From the NCBI RefSeq assembly GCF_020966635.1, contig NZ_JAJKFQ010000011.1:620001-684000 (forward strand): a DNA stretch of 64,000 nt, read 5' to 3'. Source of the DNA: Stieleria sp. JC731. Lineage in GTDB: Bacteria; Planctomycetota; Planctomycetia; Pirellulales; Pirellulaceae. Each line of letters opens with the position of its first letter. Position 1 is the stretch's first letter. Shown piece by piece: positions 16,254-25,288 of the stretch. Both the position numbers and the translations under genes were made by a program. The notes under the pieces are model-generated. The model was not told the DNA's origin. It did no database searches and saw only the letters and a program-made list of their open reading frames with translations.

Positions 16254-18665
16254 TTACGCCCCAAGCGGTTCCGGCATTTTTCCCTGATAGCGATCATCGG
16301 CGAATCGGCGGTACCAAGTGGCGATTCGACTAAGCAGCTGAGGATCGGTGGATTCGTCCGCGGCCTGTTCGACACGCATTGCAAATTGGTGCAGCGTTTC
16401 GCCTGGCCCACGGACCAGCGAGTGTTTGCGAAGCCGTCGATCGACGCGGGACAGCATTTGACGGCTTTCGTATTCTGCAGGATCACCGAACGCCATCAGT
16501 TTGCGTCGATGCCGGAACCAAAGCAGGATGACGACTAGCCCGAACATCGGTAGCTGTGCGACTTGGAACAGGAAGGTTAGCGAATCTGATGTTCGAAACG
16601 AGAGCAACCAACCGGTCAGCCGTGCAAGGATCGAACGCTCTTCGGTTTCTTCAAAAAAGCCATCCGAAGCGCTGCCGAGTTCATCGGTCAAACTTTCAGG
16701 ATCGCTGAATGTTCGATAGCTTCGTCCAACAGTCGCCTCGACCGGAAACCATCGCTCCGTGATGTCGTCGTAGGCTTCGATCCACGCATGTGCATCCCGG
16801 TTTCTAGCGATGTAATATTCGCGATCGTCGCTCAACTCACTCATCACATATCCGGTTACGTAACGAGTGGGAACGTTGACGGTACGCAGCATCAATGCTG
16901 CTGCGGAGGCAAAGAATTCGCAGTGCGCGGGGTGCTTTGAAGTCAGAAAATGGGCGACCGGATCGACATCTCGGGGACTTGGGTGGCTATCCAAGGAATA
17001 CTTGAAGTTGTTTTGAAAGTAGTCTTCGATCGCTTTGGCTTTCGAACGAGCTGTCAGTCGGCCGTCGCAAACATCTTCGGAAAGCGATTTGATGAAACCA
17101 CGTAAGGTTGCTGGAACCTGCAGCATGACGTTGCGACGAATTTGTGGCAGTTCCTCAAACGGTGGTTCTGGCCCGATTCCAAGCACGTATGGCCGTTGTG
17201 TATCGACGCCTTGCGTGATGACATCTTGGTGAGTCAAGCGAATGCCGTAGACGGATGCTTCGATCCACTCGGTCGATAGGGCGGAAAAGACAAACTGGCC
17301 TTTCATCGGGACATTGTGAACTTCGACTGTCCCAACGATGTCGCTTTCCGGATTCTTTCGGACCGAAAAACGAAGGCGGTCGTCTTGGTCGCCACCACGT
17401 TTCAATGGTGTTTCTGCTGGCTCGTTCGGGTCGACGAAACGGGACCGGAGGTACATCACGTCGGTCGTTCTGCTTTTGTAGGTCCGTTCCGTCATCGGAG
17501 CCCAGGCACCGCGTCGGTAAGTATCAAACACCGTACCACGAAGGTATCCGGGTTCGTTTTCGGCGAATGCCCGCAATGCAATTTCCTTTGGGTCACCGAC
17601 CATGTGTCGACGGATTTGCCCCAGGCGGCTTCCGCGAACGTATCGCGAACTTCCGATCATCGATCCGCCCGCGACTCGCTCCAGTGAATCACTAAGCCGA
17701 TCGAGCAAGTCAACGCGAAGCCCAGGAACCATATTGTTGGCGATATGACCTGCGGCCGTTGTGGACATCAACAGCAGCGAAAATGCCAGGATGTAAAACA
17801 GCATTGGACTACGCTTGTCGCCGCTGTTTATTGAAACGGTTGATATCGGCAACGGAGCCTTCGCCTTTTCATGCATCCCGTTGTTGAAACGCTGCTCACG
17901 GGATTTCAATCGCCGCGTAAAAAGTTTCTGCCGCTTGCGAATCGAGTTGAAAAGTTGCGTCCGGCTGAGGATATGTTCGGCACCCACCAAGTATCCGGCC
18001 AGGGTTGCCAGTGCGGCGACCAACTGGCCGCTGATGGTGTGGCTGACTCCGCCGCCGGTAACGGTCATTAACATCGCTATCAAGCCGCACGCCAACATTG
18101 CGGGATGCCCGTGATAGGGATTGAGCACCCAAAAGCCCAGGGACACAAAAAGCGTGCCATGTGCGACCGAGTCCACAATCATGGCAACGAAGTTCATGTT
18201 GCCAGAGACGTGTGCGTCGACACGTGAAAGGACACCAAAGAGCGTGATGAGCAGCAGCAGAATCGGAGAAGCGAACTTTCGTATCAATCGAAAACGGGCC
18301 CGACGTTTTCGCATCGCTTCGGCTTTGGTGAACGAAGCACTCTTGCGACGTGAGCCTTGTGAATCGTGCTTCTTGCCGGATCGAGAGGCGTTTAGACCTT
18401 TGGATCGTGTTGCGGATTCGGATGCCGATTGAACGATGTCTTTGGTCAAGCCGTCATATCCGCCCATCAGATAAACGATGGCGACAACTAAGGACGCGGC
18501 GCTAGCGAACACCAACATCGTAAAGCCAAGCGTACCGAAAGCCGAACCGACAAATACGGATTGTATGAATAGGATTGTCGGCAGGATGGCAATTCGCCAA
18601 CGTTGTGGTCGAACGTCATCCGCAGCGATCATCGCGCGTCGTCGGTGGACAGGCTTGGTGGCCAT
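16254..18665 (-). CDS. membrane transglutaminase-like protein (TgpA type)
   Basis: Third gene of a MoxR-DUF58-transglutaminase operon. I start at ATG 18665, which overlaps the upstream stop as TGATG; an in-frame TTG at 18668 is less likely. The 803 residues contain an N-terminal pair of membrane segments (about 25-70), a second cluster (about 130-215) and one near 290. A periplasmic transglutaminase core follows with HCEFFASAAALML (nucleophile Cys about 582), RDAHAWIEAYD (His about 625) and WFPVEAT, where Glu sits in the usual Asp place. A further membrane segment and a C-terminal helical domain end the protein. The reaction is probably amide transfer or proteolysis outside the membrane; the substrate is unknown. 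Confidence 0.85.
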   Translation of the reverse strand: MATKPVHRRRAMIAADDVRPQRWRIAILPTILFIQSVFVGSAFGTLGFTMLVFASAASLVVAIVYLMGGYDGLTKDIVQSASESATRSKGLNASRSGKKHDSQGSRRKSASFTKAEAMRKRRARFRLIRKFASPILLLLITLFGVLSRVDAHVSGNMNFVAMIVDSVAHGTLFVSLGFWVLNPYHGHPAMLACGLIAMLMTVTGGGVSHTISGQLVAALATLAGYLVGAEHILSRTQLFNSIRKRQKLFTRRLKSREQRFNNGMHEKAKAPLPISTVSINSGDKRSPMLFYILAFSLLLMSTTAAGHIANNMVPGLRVDLLDRLSDSLERVAGGSMIGSSRYVRGSRLGQIRRHMVGDPKEIALRAFAENEPGYLRGTVFDTYRRGAWAPMTERTYKSRTTDVMYLRSRFVDPNEPAETPLKRGGDQDDRLRFSVRKNPESDIVGTVEVHNVPMKGQFVFSALSTEWIEASVYGIRLTHQDVITQGVDTQRPYVLGIGPEPPFEELPQIRRNVMLQVPATLRGFIKSLSEDVCDGRLTARSKAKAIEDYFQNNFKYSLDSHPSPRDVDPVAHFLTSKHPAHCEFFASAAALMLRTVNVPTRYVTGYVMSELSDDREYYIARNRDAHAWIEAYDDITERWFPVEATVGRSYRTFSDPESLTDELGSASDGFFEETEERSILARLTGWLLSFRTSDSLTFLFQVAQLPMFGLVVILLWFRHRRKLMAFGDPAEYESRQMLSRVDRRLRKHSLVRGPGETLHQFAMRVEQAADESTDPQLLSRIATWYRRFADDRYQGKMPEPLGA

Positions 18666-20065
18666 CAATCATTCCCTCGATCGGAAAAAACAGTCGACGC
18701 GTTGGGCTGATCATCGACGGTGATGTATTTGGCCGTCGACGGAACCAAGTTGGCAAGCTCCGTTCGTTCCGGTGAATCAAGACCGAACATCGAAAGGATC
18801 AGCACGGGCCGTCGGCGACATGCTTCGAGCACTTCGGCAATTTCCGCTTGAGCCTTTTCTGGTGAAACCGGTTTGGCGGCGGCAAGTCGTATCAGCATCG
18901 AATCAGATGCTTCACCTGACGTTTGTTGATTATTGAAGCTTTCTTGGTCTGGCTGGTCGGTCACATGCAGTGTGAGCTGCACTCGGCGACTCGTGATCTC
19001 GTTAATTGCCGTTGTCGCGATCGACATCAGTCTTTCGAACTTGCGTTGATCTTCTGTCAATTCCACCGCGTTATTGGCGTCGGTAGGAATTCGCTTCTGT
19101 GACGTATCCACAATCAGCGTGACCGCTTGGATCGATGGCGATTGGTATTCGCGAACGATGGGGCGTCCCAATCGCGCCCACGAGGCGAAATCCCAACGGC
19201 GGACCGGGACACCGACTTGGTATTCTCGATTACCGACATACTCAACCGGTGCACCGGCGACGAGCTGCTGAGTCCAGTCACCAATCTCCGCCAGCATCAT
19301 TCGTGACGTCGGGTCATCATGAGGATTCGCTGGTATGGGAGTGATCGCGATCTTGGTATCGCAGTCCAGTTCTGATCGATAGTGAAAAAGGTGAAATGGG
19401 AATGACGAGACGACTCGAAATGGAGGCAGCGAGTGGATTCCACGCGCATCGAATCGCATCGCACCGTGCCACTGCATCTGTTCGCCACTTCGCAAAATCA
19501 TGACCGATACCGGTGGCGACGCGTCCCAGTGACGCAGTAGCAACGCACGACTGATCGCACGCAAGCCCTCGCGATGGAAGCCGACTCGCAGGTTGATCGC
19601 CGGCAATAAACGTGGGTTGGAAAGGCGGACGCTAAGGGAAAACGCTTCACCTGCCACGGCGACGCGTGGCAGCGAAACATTGATTTTCAACTGAGGACGC
19701 ATGAAGCGATTGATGCTGAACCCTACGATCAGGATCGCAAAGAACGCTCCCATCATGCCGCTCCAAGGGAACCCCCAGATAACGTTCAGCGTCATGAATA
19801 CGCCTAGCAGCGCAAACACGGACGCGTACGTCATGCTGTTTCGCAGCGATAGATATCCACGCAGTGGCGCGGTAATGGTTTGACGCAGACGTCGAAGCCA
19901 AATTTGAATCTGCCGATTCATGTCGAACGCATCGGATTCCGGGGTGCCGACCGGTGGAGTCCCCTTGGTCGAGATCCCTTTGCGTCCTGAATTATCGGGG
20001 CGTCCTGAATAGCCCGCCGAAGCTGAACCTCGGTCGGTTGATTCGCCCGAGACGTCCAGACTCAC
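18665..20065 (-). CDS. DUF58 protein of the MoxR operon
   Basis: This 466-residue protein begins at GTG 20065, overlapping the moxR stop (GTGA). Residues 1-50 are polar and Ser/Gly-rich. Two hydrophobic segments lie at about 75-115 (ASVFALLGVFMTLNVIWGF, then GAFFAILIVGFSI). The DUF58 signature follows as REYQVGVPVRRWDFASWARL and a von Willebrand-A-like start AVTLIVDTSQ. DUF58 proteins work with MoxR ATPases, which are thought to remodel or load partner complexes. A Gly/Ser-rich insertion with DQPDQESFNNQQ precedes the last 80 residues. Membrane location and partnership with the flanking genes are well supported; the target is not known. Confidence 0.88.
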   Translation of the reverse strand: MSLDVSGESTDRGSASAGYSGRPDNSGRKGISTKGTPPVGTPESDAFDMNRQIQIWLRRLRQTITAPLRGYLSLRNSMTYASVFALLGVFMTLNVIWGFPWSGMMGAFFAILIVGFSINRFMRPQLKINVSLPRVAVAGEAFSLSVRLSNPRLLPAINLRVGFHREGLRAISRALLLRHWDASPPVSVMILRSGEQMQWHGAMRFDARGIHSLPPFRVVSSFPFHLFHYRSELDCDTKIAITPIPANPHDDPTSRMMLAEIGDWTQQLVAGAPVEYVGNREYQVGVPVRRWDFASWARLGRPIVREYQSPSIQAVTLIVDTSQKRIPTDANNAVELTEDQRKFERLMSIATTAINEITSRRVQLTLHVTDQPDQESFNNQQTSGEASDSMLIRLAAAKPVSPEKAQAEIAEVLEACRRRPVLILSMFGLDSPERTELANLVPSTAKYITVDDQPNASTVFSDRGND

Positions 20066-21222
20066 ACAATCACCTCAGTTTGGCGGAGCAGTTCGTCGAT
20101 CACTGCGGCAGCATCGTTCCATGACCCGGAAACCGATCGCATCGATATTCGGTGTGCCAACACCGCAACGGCAACTTCTTGGATGTCGTCGGGCAACACG
20201 TAGCTGCGGCGACTGAGCACTGCCCTTGCTTGTGCAGCACGAAGCAGCATCTTTGATCCACGGGGGCTGCATCCGACACGCAGTCGACTGTCTTGCCGAG
20301 TGGCATTGACTACCTCGACAAGGTAGCGCGCGACTTTGGGATCAACGCTGACTTCACGAACGTAGCGTTGCAAGCTGGCCAGTTCATCGCGGTGCATCAC
20401 CGGTGTCAGTTCGCTTGACGGATCTTTGGCGGCTTGATCGAGCAACAAGTCAACTTCGCTTTCGACGTCCGGATAGTCCATCGACAGTCTGAACAAGAAT
20501 CGGTCCAGCTGTGATTCGGGCAGCGGATAGGTGCCTTCAAAGCCACTGGGGTTCTGTGTGGCAATGACGATGAACGGTCGTTCCAATCGGTACTGCGACG
20601 AATCGATCGTGACCTGCGATTCGGCCATCGCTTCGAGCAACGCACTTTGAGTCCGCGGTGACGCACGGTTGATTTCGTCAGCGATCAACAAGTTGCAAAA
20701 AATCGGACCACGCCGAAAATGAAACTCGCCACTGGTGGGCTGAAAGATCGCATTGCCCAAAATGTCCGAAGGAAGCAAGTCAGGCGTGCATTGGATGCGT
20801 TTGAAGTCCAGGTCGATTAGCGACGCGATCGACTTCGCCAGTGTTGTTTTGCCGACTCCGGGGACGTCTTCCAGCAGAACCGAACCCTCGGCCAGAATGC
20901 ATGTCAGCACGGAATCGATAACGTCGGCCTTGCCGCGAATGACGCCCTGCAGTTGATCACGGACCTGTTCAAGTTTGGCCAGCAGTTGATCAGGGGTTTG
21001 CTGATCAGTGCTTTGCTGACCAGTGTCTTGCTTATTTGGGGGTTGTCCGTCAGAGCCAGCTTTCGCGACGACTTCGGCGGTTGAAACGGATGTCTCTAGA
21101 GGGTCGCTGCCAGCTGTCATCGCTTCGTGCTCTCGATTCAATTCGGAGTGATGCTGCTCGCCTGAAGTAGGAGGCGATTGGTCCGCAGACTCGGACCCGA
21201 AATCGTTTTCTTGGGTGAACAC
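20062..21222 (-). CDS. MoxR-family AAA+ ATPase
   Basis: First gene of the operon, with a GTG start at 21222. Residues 1-80 are a non-conserved, Gln/Asp/Thr-rich tail. The ATPase follows: GVIRGKADVIDSVLTCILAE, Walker A PGVGKTT (about 121-127), Walker B LLIADEINRA (about 178-187), sensor 1 IVIATQNPSGFEGTYPLPE and the C-terminal lid with SPRGSKMLLRAAQARA. MoxR proteins use ATP to act as chaperones for metal-binding or von Willebrand-A proteins. The two downstream genes overlap it in series, so all three are made together. The family call is very secure; the N-terminal tail is unusually long. Confidence 0.93.
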   Translation of the reverse strand: MFTQENDFGSESADQSPPTSGEQHHSELNREHEAMTAGSDPLETSVSTAEVVAKAGSDGQPPNKQDTGQQSTDQQTPDQLLAKLEQVRDQLQGVIRGKADVIDSVLTCILAEGSVLLEDVPGVGKTTLAKSIASLIDLDFKRIQCTPDLLPSDILGNAIFQPTSGEFHFRRGPIFCNLLIADEINRASPRTQSALLEAMAESQVTIDSSQYRLERPFIVIATQNPSGFEGTYPLPESQLDRFLFRLSMDYPDVESEVDLLLDQAAKDPSSELTPVMHRDELASLQRYVREVSVDPKVARYLVEVVNATRQDSRLRVGCSPRGSKMLLRAAQARAVLSRRSYVLPDDIQEVAVAVLAHRISMRSVSGSWNDAAAVIDELLRQTEVIV

Positions 21223-21516
21223 GCTGTTCCTCCAAAAGCAACAGGGCTACCTACAATCGTACCGCTACGACTAGGTCGCTGCGACTGCGTGCTGATAGAA
21301 CCGGTTGCCGGAAATTGGATAAGTCGGAAAAGTCAGCGAGAGAGATTCATGCGGGCGTTATCGCAATCACTAGCGAAACTTTGCCCTGCGATGAAGTTTG
21401 CGTTTTTCGACTCCAGCGATTAACGCCCAACCGGATTGCTTGCGGCGTTTGCCAGTTTCGGCGGTTTTGGAAGCCGAACCTGCGAATGCAACTGCCGTTT
21501 CAGATCAAACAAACGA

Positions 21517-21855
21517 TTAGTAACGTGGAACCTCTGGATCGATCTGCAAACTCCATGCATCGATCCCCCCGGCCATGTTTTGTGTCTTGTCGAACCCTCG
21601 GCTTCGCAACGCTTGCGTCACTTGCATGCTTCGTCCGCCATGGTGGCATTGGACAACGATGCGAGAATCCTTGTGGGATTCTAGTTCACTGATGCGTTCA
21701 AGTATCTCCCCCATAGGGATCAAGACACTTCCCTCGATCTTCGCCACCGAGTACTCCTCTGGCTGGCGAACATCAAGCAGCAAAAACTCTTCGTCCGACT
21801 GACGTAGGTCTTGTACGGTTTGAACGTCGATTTCGATCGGAAAGTCGTCAGACAT
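21517..21855 (-). CDS. single-domain rhodanese-like protein
   Basis: This protein has 112 residues, one rhodanese fold. DVRQPEEY (about residues 28-35), EGSVLIPMGE and the active-site loop VQCHHGGRS, with Cys70, are all present, so sulfurtransferase activity is plausible. The motif is close to GlpE and to single-domain periplasmic or cytoplasmic rhodaneses; there is no signal peptide, so it is cytoplasmic. It lies 29 bases downstream of hisG on the same strand, so it may be cotranscribed, though no functional link with histidine synthesis is known to me. Confidence 0.88.
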   Translation of the reverse strand: MSDDFPIEIDVQTVQDLRQSDEEFLLLDVRQPEEYSVAKIEGSVLIPMGEILERISELESHKDSRIVVQCHHGGRSMQVTQALRSRGFDKTQNMAGGIDAWSLQIDPEVPRY

Positions 21856-21884
21856 ATTCGATTAAATGTTTCGCGGAGGGGGGC

Positions 21885-22748
21885 TTACAAGCGGCAGTTG
21901 GAAATCGTGGTCTGGAAGATCGCCGTCGCACCCAATCGTTCCAGCTTTTCCATGACATCGATGATTTCATCGCGACGCACCATGACGCGGACGCTTCGAA
22001 GCGTTTCGTCTTCCAACGTTCCGATGGTGGGGGAATTGAACCCCGGAGTGATTTTTTCCGCATCGGCAAGCTTCGACAGCGGGACGTTGTATTCTAGCAA
22101 TGCGAAGTCTCTCGCGATCACAACGCCTTCAAGCCGCCTGACAACGCGGTCGGCCATTTCTTTGTCGCGGCAGCGATCGTTTTGAATGAGCACCGTTTCA
22201 TACGAGCCGATTTCTTCTAAGACACGCAGCCGATTGGCCGCCAGCGTGCTGCCGGTTTCGACCAGGTCGACGATCGCATCGGCAACGCCAAGGCTGATCA
22301 TCACTTCGACACTGCCGGACAGAGAAACCATGTGAGCCAACGCGTTGTGTTGTCCCAGGTAGGCTTTCGTGATGGCGGGAAAGCTGGTGGCGATTCGTTT
22401 GCCGTCGAGTTCGTTGGCCGAACGAATCTCGCTGTCTTCGGGAATGCAGATCGCCAAACGACAACGTCCGACACCCAATCGCATGCGGGTGGTGACATTG
22501 GCGTTGGCTTCTTCGACCAAGTCACTACCGGTAATGCCCATGTCGATTGCGCCTTCGGCAACCAGGGTTGGGATATCGTCGGTGCGAAGGAAAATCATAT
22601 CGATCGGCAGCCCTTTGACTTTGGCAAAGAGGCCACGATTCTGACGCCGGAAGTTCAGCCCCGCTTGCAGCAACAGCTCTCCGGAAAGTTCACTCAAACG
22701 CCCTTTGCTAGGGATTCCAATACGCAGGTTTTTATCTGTGAGTCCCAT
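21885..22748 (-). CDS. hisG: ATP phosphoribosyltransferase, long form
   Basis: This 287-residue enzyme catalyses the first step of histidine synthesis, joining ATP and PRPP. Visible are the N-terminal LRIGIPSKGRL, the domain stretch EGAIDMGITGSDLVEE, the PRPP-binding loop DAIVDLVETGSTLAANRL (about 156-173) and the C-terminal regulatory domain (about 210-285) with TPGFNSPTIGTLED. The last part makes it the long, hexameric and histidine-inhibited form, which needs no HisZ. hisE lies 56 bases upstream on the same strand. The rhodanese gene follows. Confidence 0.95.
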   Translation of the reverse strand: MGLTDKNLRIGIPSKGRLSELSGELLLQAGLNFRRQNRGLFAKVKGLPIDMIFLRTDDIPTLVAEGAIDMGITGSDLVEEANANVTTRMRLGVGRCRLAICIPEDSEIRSANELDGKRIATSFPAITKAYLGQHNALAHMVSLSGSVEVMISLGVADAIVDLVETGSTLAANRLRVLEEIGSYETVLIQNDRCRDKEMADRVVRRLEGVVIARDFALLEYNVPLSKLADAEKITPGFNSPTIGTLEDETLRSVRVMVRRDEIIDVMEKLERLGATAIFQTTISNCRL

Positions 22749-22804
22749 CGATCGTTCTTACTTTATTATCTTTTGTTCGATTGCTGGATCTGCCGTAGCG
22801 GCAG

Positions 22805-23146
22805 CTAAGATTGGTTTTGGCGGCTGGCTTTTTCTTCCAACCCTGACGTGCCTTCGCGACGGGCAAGCTCGGCAGCGATTTCGTCCAAGCTGACTCCGCG
22901 ATAGGCCAACATCACCAGCGTGTGATAAATCAAATCGCCGGCTTCATAGACAAAGTGATTGCGTCCTTCTTCGCCGGGTTCGTCGGCAGCCTCGATCAAT
23001 TCGGCTGCCTCTTCTAGGATTTTCGAACCGATCTTCGCCGTTCCGGCCTCCATCAATTTGGTCGTGTAAGACCCTTCTGGGCGGGTTTCGGCTCGTTCGG
23101 CGAGTGTCTTCATCAACCGGTCAAGCGGCAATAATGAGTCTGGCAT
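22805..23146 (-). CDS. hisE: phosphoribosyl-ATP pyrophosphatase
   Basis: This 113-residue protein cleaves pyrophosphate from phosphoribosyl-ATP, the second step of histidine synthesis. It shows the family pattern SYTTKLMEAGTAKIGSKILE, EEAAELIEAA and YEAGDLIYHTLVM, with the metal-binding acidic residues in the last two. In many bacteria this domain is fused to HisI; here it stands alone. It lies 56 bases upstream of hisG, and both point away from hisH, so the two sides may share one control region at 23147-23465. Confidence 0.93.
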   Translation of the reverse strand: MPDSLLPLDRLMKTLAERAETRPEGSYTTKLMEAGTAKIGSKILEEAAELIEAADEPGEEGRNHFVYEAGDLIYHTLVMLAYRGVSLDEIAAELARREGTSGLEEKASRQNQS

Positions 23147-23465
23147 TGGCTCTTTTCAACTATTCCGTTTTTCTACATCGTTCTTTTGCTGCGGATCGTA
23201 AATCAGACGGGCCATTTCGTCCACCTAGCCGTTCACCCCAGCTGTGTGCAGAAGCAGGCGTATCTGTCGGGGGGATCTCGCTAAAGGTTCACAATATCGA
23301 TAACGCGGCCCTCGAAAATGGTTGCCAACACATCGCGGTCGAAACGGTCGTTTTGGCGACGAAGTGATCGGGACTACACGCCGAACACTTTTCGTACTAA
23401 CGTGTCCGGACAATGTTCCAGTTTCCCATATTCGATAAGCCATCATTTCCGCCTCCGACATTCCT
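23147..23465. promoter_or_regulatory. divergent region between hisE and hisH
   Basis: A 319-base gap separates hisE (-) and hisH (+). It must contain promoters for both directions, but I see no clear boxes, leader peptide with a His run, or riboswitch-like fold. The frames in it look random. Confidence 0.4.
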
Positions 23466-24080
23466 ATGATCACAATCGTCGACTACCAGATGGGAAATCT
23501 CCGCAGCGTCCAAAAAGCGGTCCAGCGAGTCGGGGGGGAAGCCAAGATTTCTTCAGATCCTCATGAAATCGCTGACGCTGAGCAGCTGATTTTGCCCGGC
23601 GTCGGTGCATTTGGCGATGCGATGGCGGAAATCAATCGCCGCGATCTGGCTCAGCCGATTCGCGACTATTGCAGCACCGGCCGACCTTTTCTGGGCATTT
23701 GTCTGGGGCTGCAGTTGCTCTTTGACGAAGGCTTCGAGCACGGCAGCCACAAAGGTTTGGGCATTTTGCCGGGTGAAGTCGTGCGGTTCGAGCTTCCAGA
23801 CCAGTACAAGGTTCCACACATGGGATGGAACACTGTCAAAAAACAGAACGAGTGTGCTTTGCTAAGCGATGTCGACGACGAAACTCATTTCTACTTCGTG
23901 CACTCGTACTATGTGCGCCCTGCCGATTCCGATGTCGTCGCGCTAACATGCGACTACGGACATGAATTTTGTGCGATGGTTTCGCGAGACAACCTTTTCG
24001 CCACACAGTTTCACCCCGAGAAAAGCCAAGCAAACGGTCTGCAGTTGCTTCGGCGTTTCACGCAGCTTGTTGCCTGCTGA
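23466..24080 (+). CDS. hisH: imidazole glycerol phosphate synthase, glutaminase subunit
   Basis: This 204-residue class I glutamine amidotransferase releases ammonia for HisF in the fifth step of histidine synthesis. The oxyanion region LPGVGAFGDAM, the nucleophile elbow FLGICLGLQLL (Cys79) and the catalytic pair FHPEKS (His183, Glu185) are all present and intact. The start ATG opens the conserved MITIVDYQMGNLRSV. hisF is not in the window and hisH is followed by an unrelated gene, so the his genes here are a dispersed cluster rather than one operon. Confidence 0.95.
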   Translation: MITIVDYQMGNLRSVQKAVQRVGGEAKISSDPHEIADAEQLILPGVGAFGDAMAEINRRDLAQPIRDYCSTGRPFLGICLGLQLLFDEGFEHGSHKGLGILPGEVVRFELPDQYKVPHMGWNTVKKQNECALLSDVDDETHFYFVHSYYVRPADSDVVALTCDYGHEFCAMVSRDNLFATQFHPEKSQANGLQLLRRFTQLVAC

Positions 24081-24231
24081 TTTGCCATTCATCATCGCGA
24101 GCACATCTGGTGCGTCATCTTCGCATTGAGAACGTGATGTGAGCGTCAACGCGTTGTAGGCGGGCGGCTTAACAGATCTGCTATCCAGTGCGGCAGTTTC
24201 AAATCAAAACAATCGAACAAAGATCATACGA

Positions 24232-24714
24232 GTGAGTCAGCAAGTTCAACCCGTCCAGCTTGTCCATCCCGATGGAAAGCGTCGCGTCGATTTCACCTGG
24301 AATGGCGATCGATTCATTCATCAATTGGTATGCGGCGATTCCGTCGTCGAGTCATTTGAGGAAGCTGAAGAGTTACCCTGGCCGGCATCTCCTCCGCTGC
24401 AGCAGCTCTCTGTCGAAGTGATCAATGATCAGGAAGTTGCTTTGGGAGTCGGTTGTGCAGGAACGAGCCACTGGAGCTTGAGTGTGCAGCCGATCGAAAA
24501 CGGTTTCCACTTTGAATGGGCCTGCCGGACCAAGGTGTCGCCAGAGAGACTGCTTTCGACATATCAAATCCGTGGCACCTCGGAACCGGCTTGGAACCTG
24601 GAACCCGTCGGATCATCGACTCGCACCGATGGCAACGGAGTCACCGAGCTGAAGCCAACAGCCTCGCTTTCAGAAGCCGGAACTTTTCAGTGGGCTTACA
24701 CTGCAACCGCCTAG
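24232..24714 (+). CDS. hypothetical protein, GTG start
   Basis: This protein has 160 residues and starts at GTG 24232. The sequence is beta-rich, with phrases such as QLVHPDGKRRVDFTWNGDRF and GTSHWSLSVQPIENGFHFEW, but I recognise no family. There is no signal peptide or membrane segment. It lies 151 bases after hisH on the same strand; cotranscription is possible but not shown. A palindromic repeat element follows the stop by 20 bases, as after the gene ending at 15072. Confidence 0.65.
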   Translation: MSQQVQPVQLVHPDGKRRVDFTWNGDRFIHQLVCGDSVVESFEEAEELPWPASPPLQQLSVEVINDQEVALGVGCAGTSHWSLSVQPIENGFHFEWACRTKVSPERLLSTYQIRGTSEPAWNLEPVGSSTRTDGNGVTELKPTASLSEAGTFQWAYTATA

Positions 24715-24733
24715 CAGCCGTTAATTTCCGATT

Positions 24734-24794
24734 GTCGCCCTTCACTCCGTGAAGGTAACGCTCTTCCCGCTGGATTTCTGTCGTCCAAGGCGAC
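24734..24794. repeat. 61-bp palindromic element, copy 2
   Basis: This is a second copy of the element at 15093-15154, starting GTCGCCC and ending AAGGCGAC. The inner hairpin is a perfect CTTCAC-TCC-GTGAAG. TTCCCGCTGG is shared. The stem bases differ between the copies but pairing is kept, which argues for selection on the fold. Confidence 0.6.
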
Positions 24795-24799
24795 TTTGT

Positions 24800-25288
24800 A
24801 AGGACTCTGACCCGAAAAGCAGGTCGCGAATCTGATCTTCCACGGCAGCGACGCTGGCTGATCAATCGAGAAACAATTCGACTGCTAGGATTCTGTTCTC
24901 GAATGGTCCTCGATAGCACGGCAAAAGCATCGATCGGTCCGACTCGGGCCGGATTGAAACCCTCCGGTTGCGAATTTGCCCAGCTTTCCCAGCTTCGCCT
25001 CGTTCAAAAGTTGATGAAAAATATTTCGGTGCAGATTGGCAATTGCAAGCCATTACGCAGTCTGAAGTTGGGGCGTGCCAAATTGTGCAAACCGAAAAAC
25101 TTTTGCCTTTGCCCTATCTTTCCCCTTCCGGTTCATCCGCGGATCGGGATTCTTTGCGGCCTTCCAGAAAAGCCCATCGCCGAATGCTTGGGCTGGTGAA
25201 TCTGGGAAACAGGACATGAGAACAGGGACATGGCAGGAATGGGCCACATTCGCGTGACGAACACCCTGACGGTGATTGTTGATGGAGC
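24800..25288. other. intergenic stretch before the CAP-like gene
   Basis: Apart from the repeat element at its left edge, I see no gene or RNA signature here. The region should hold the promoter of the gene at 25289. Several overlapping frames of up to 113 codons on both strands show no family pattern. Confidence 0.45.
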
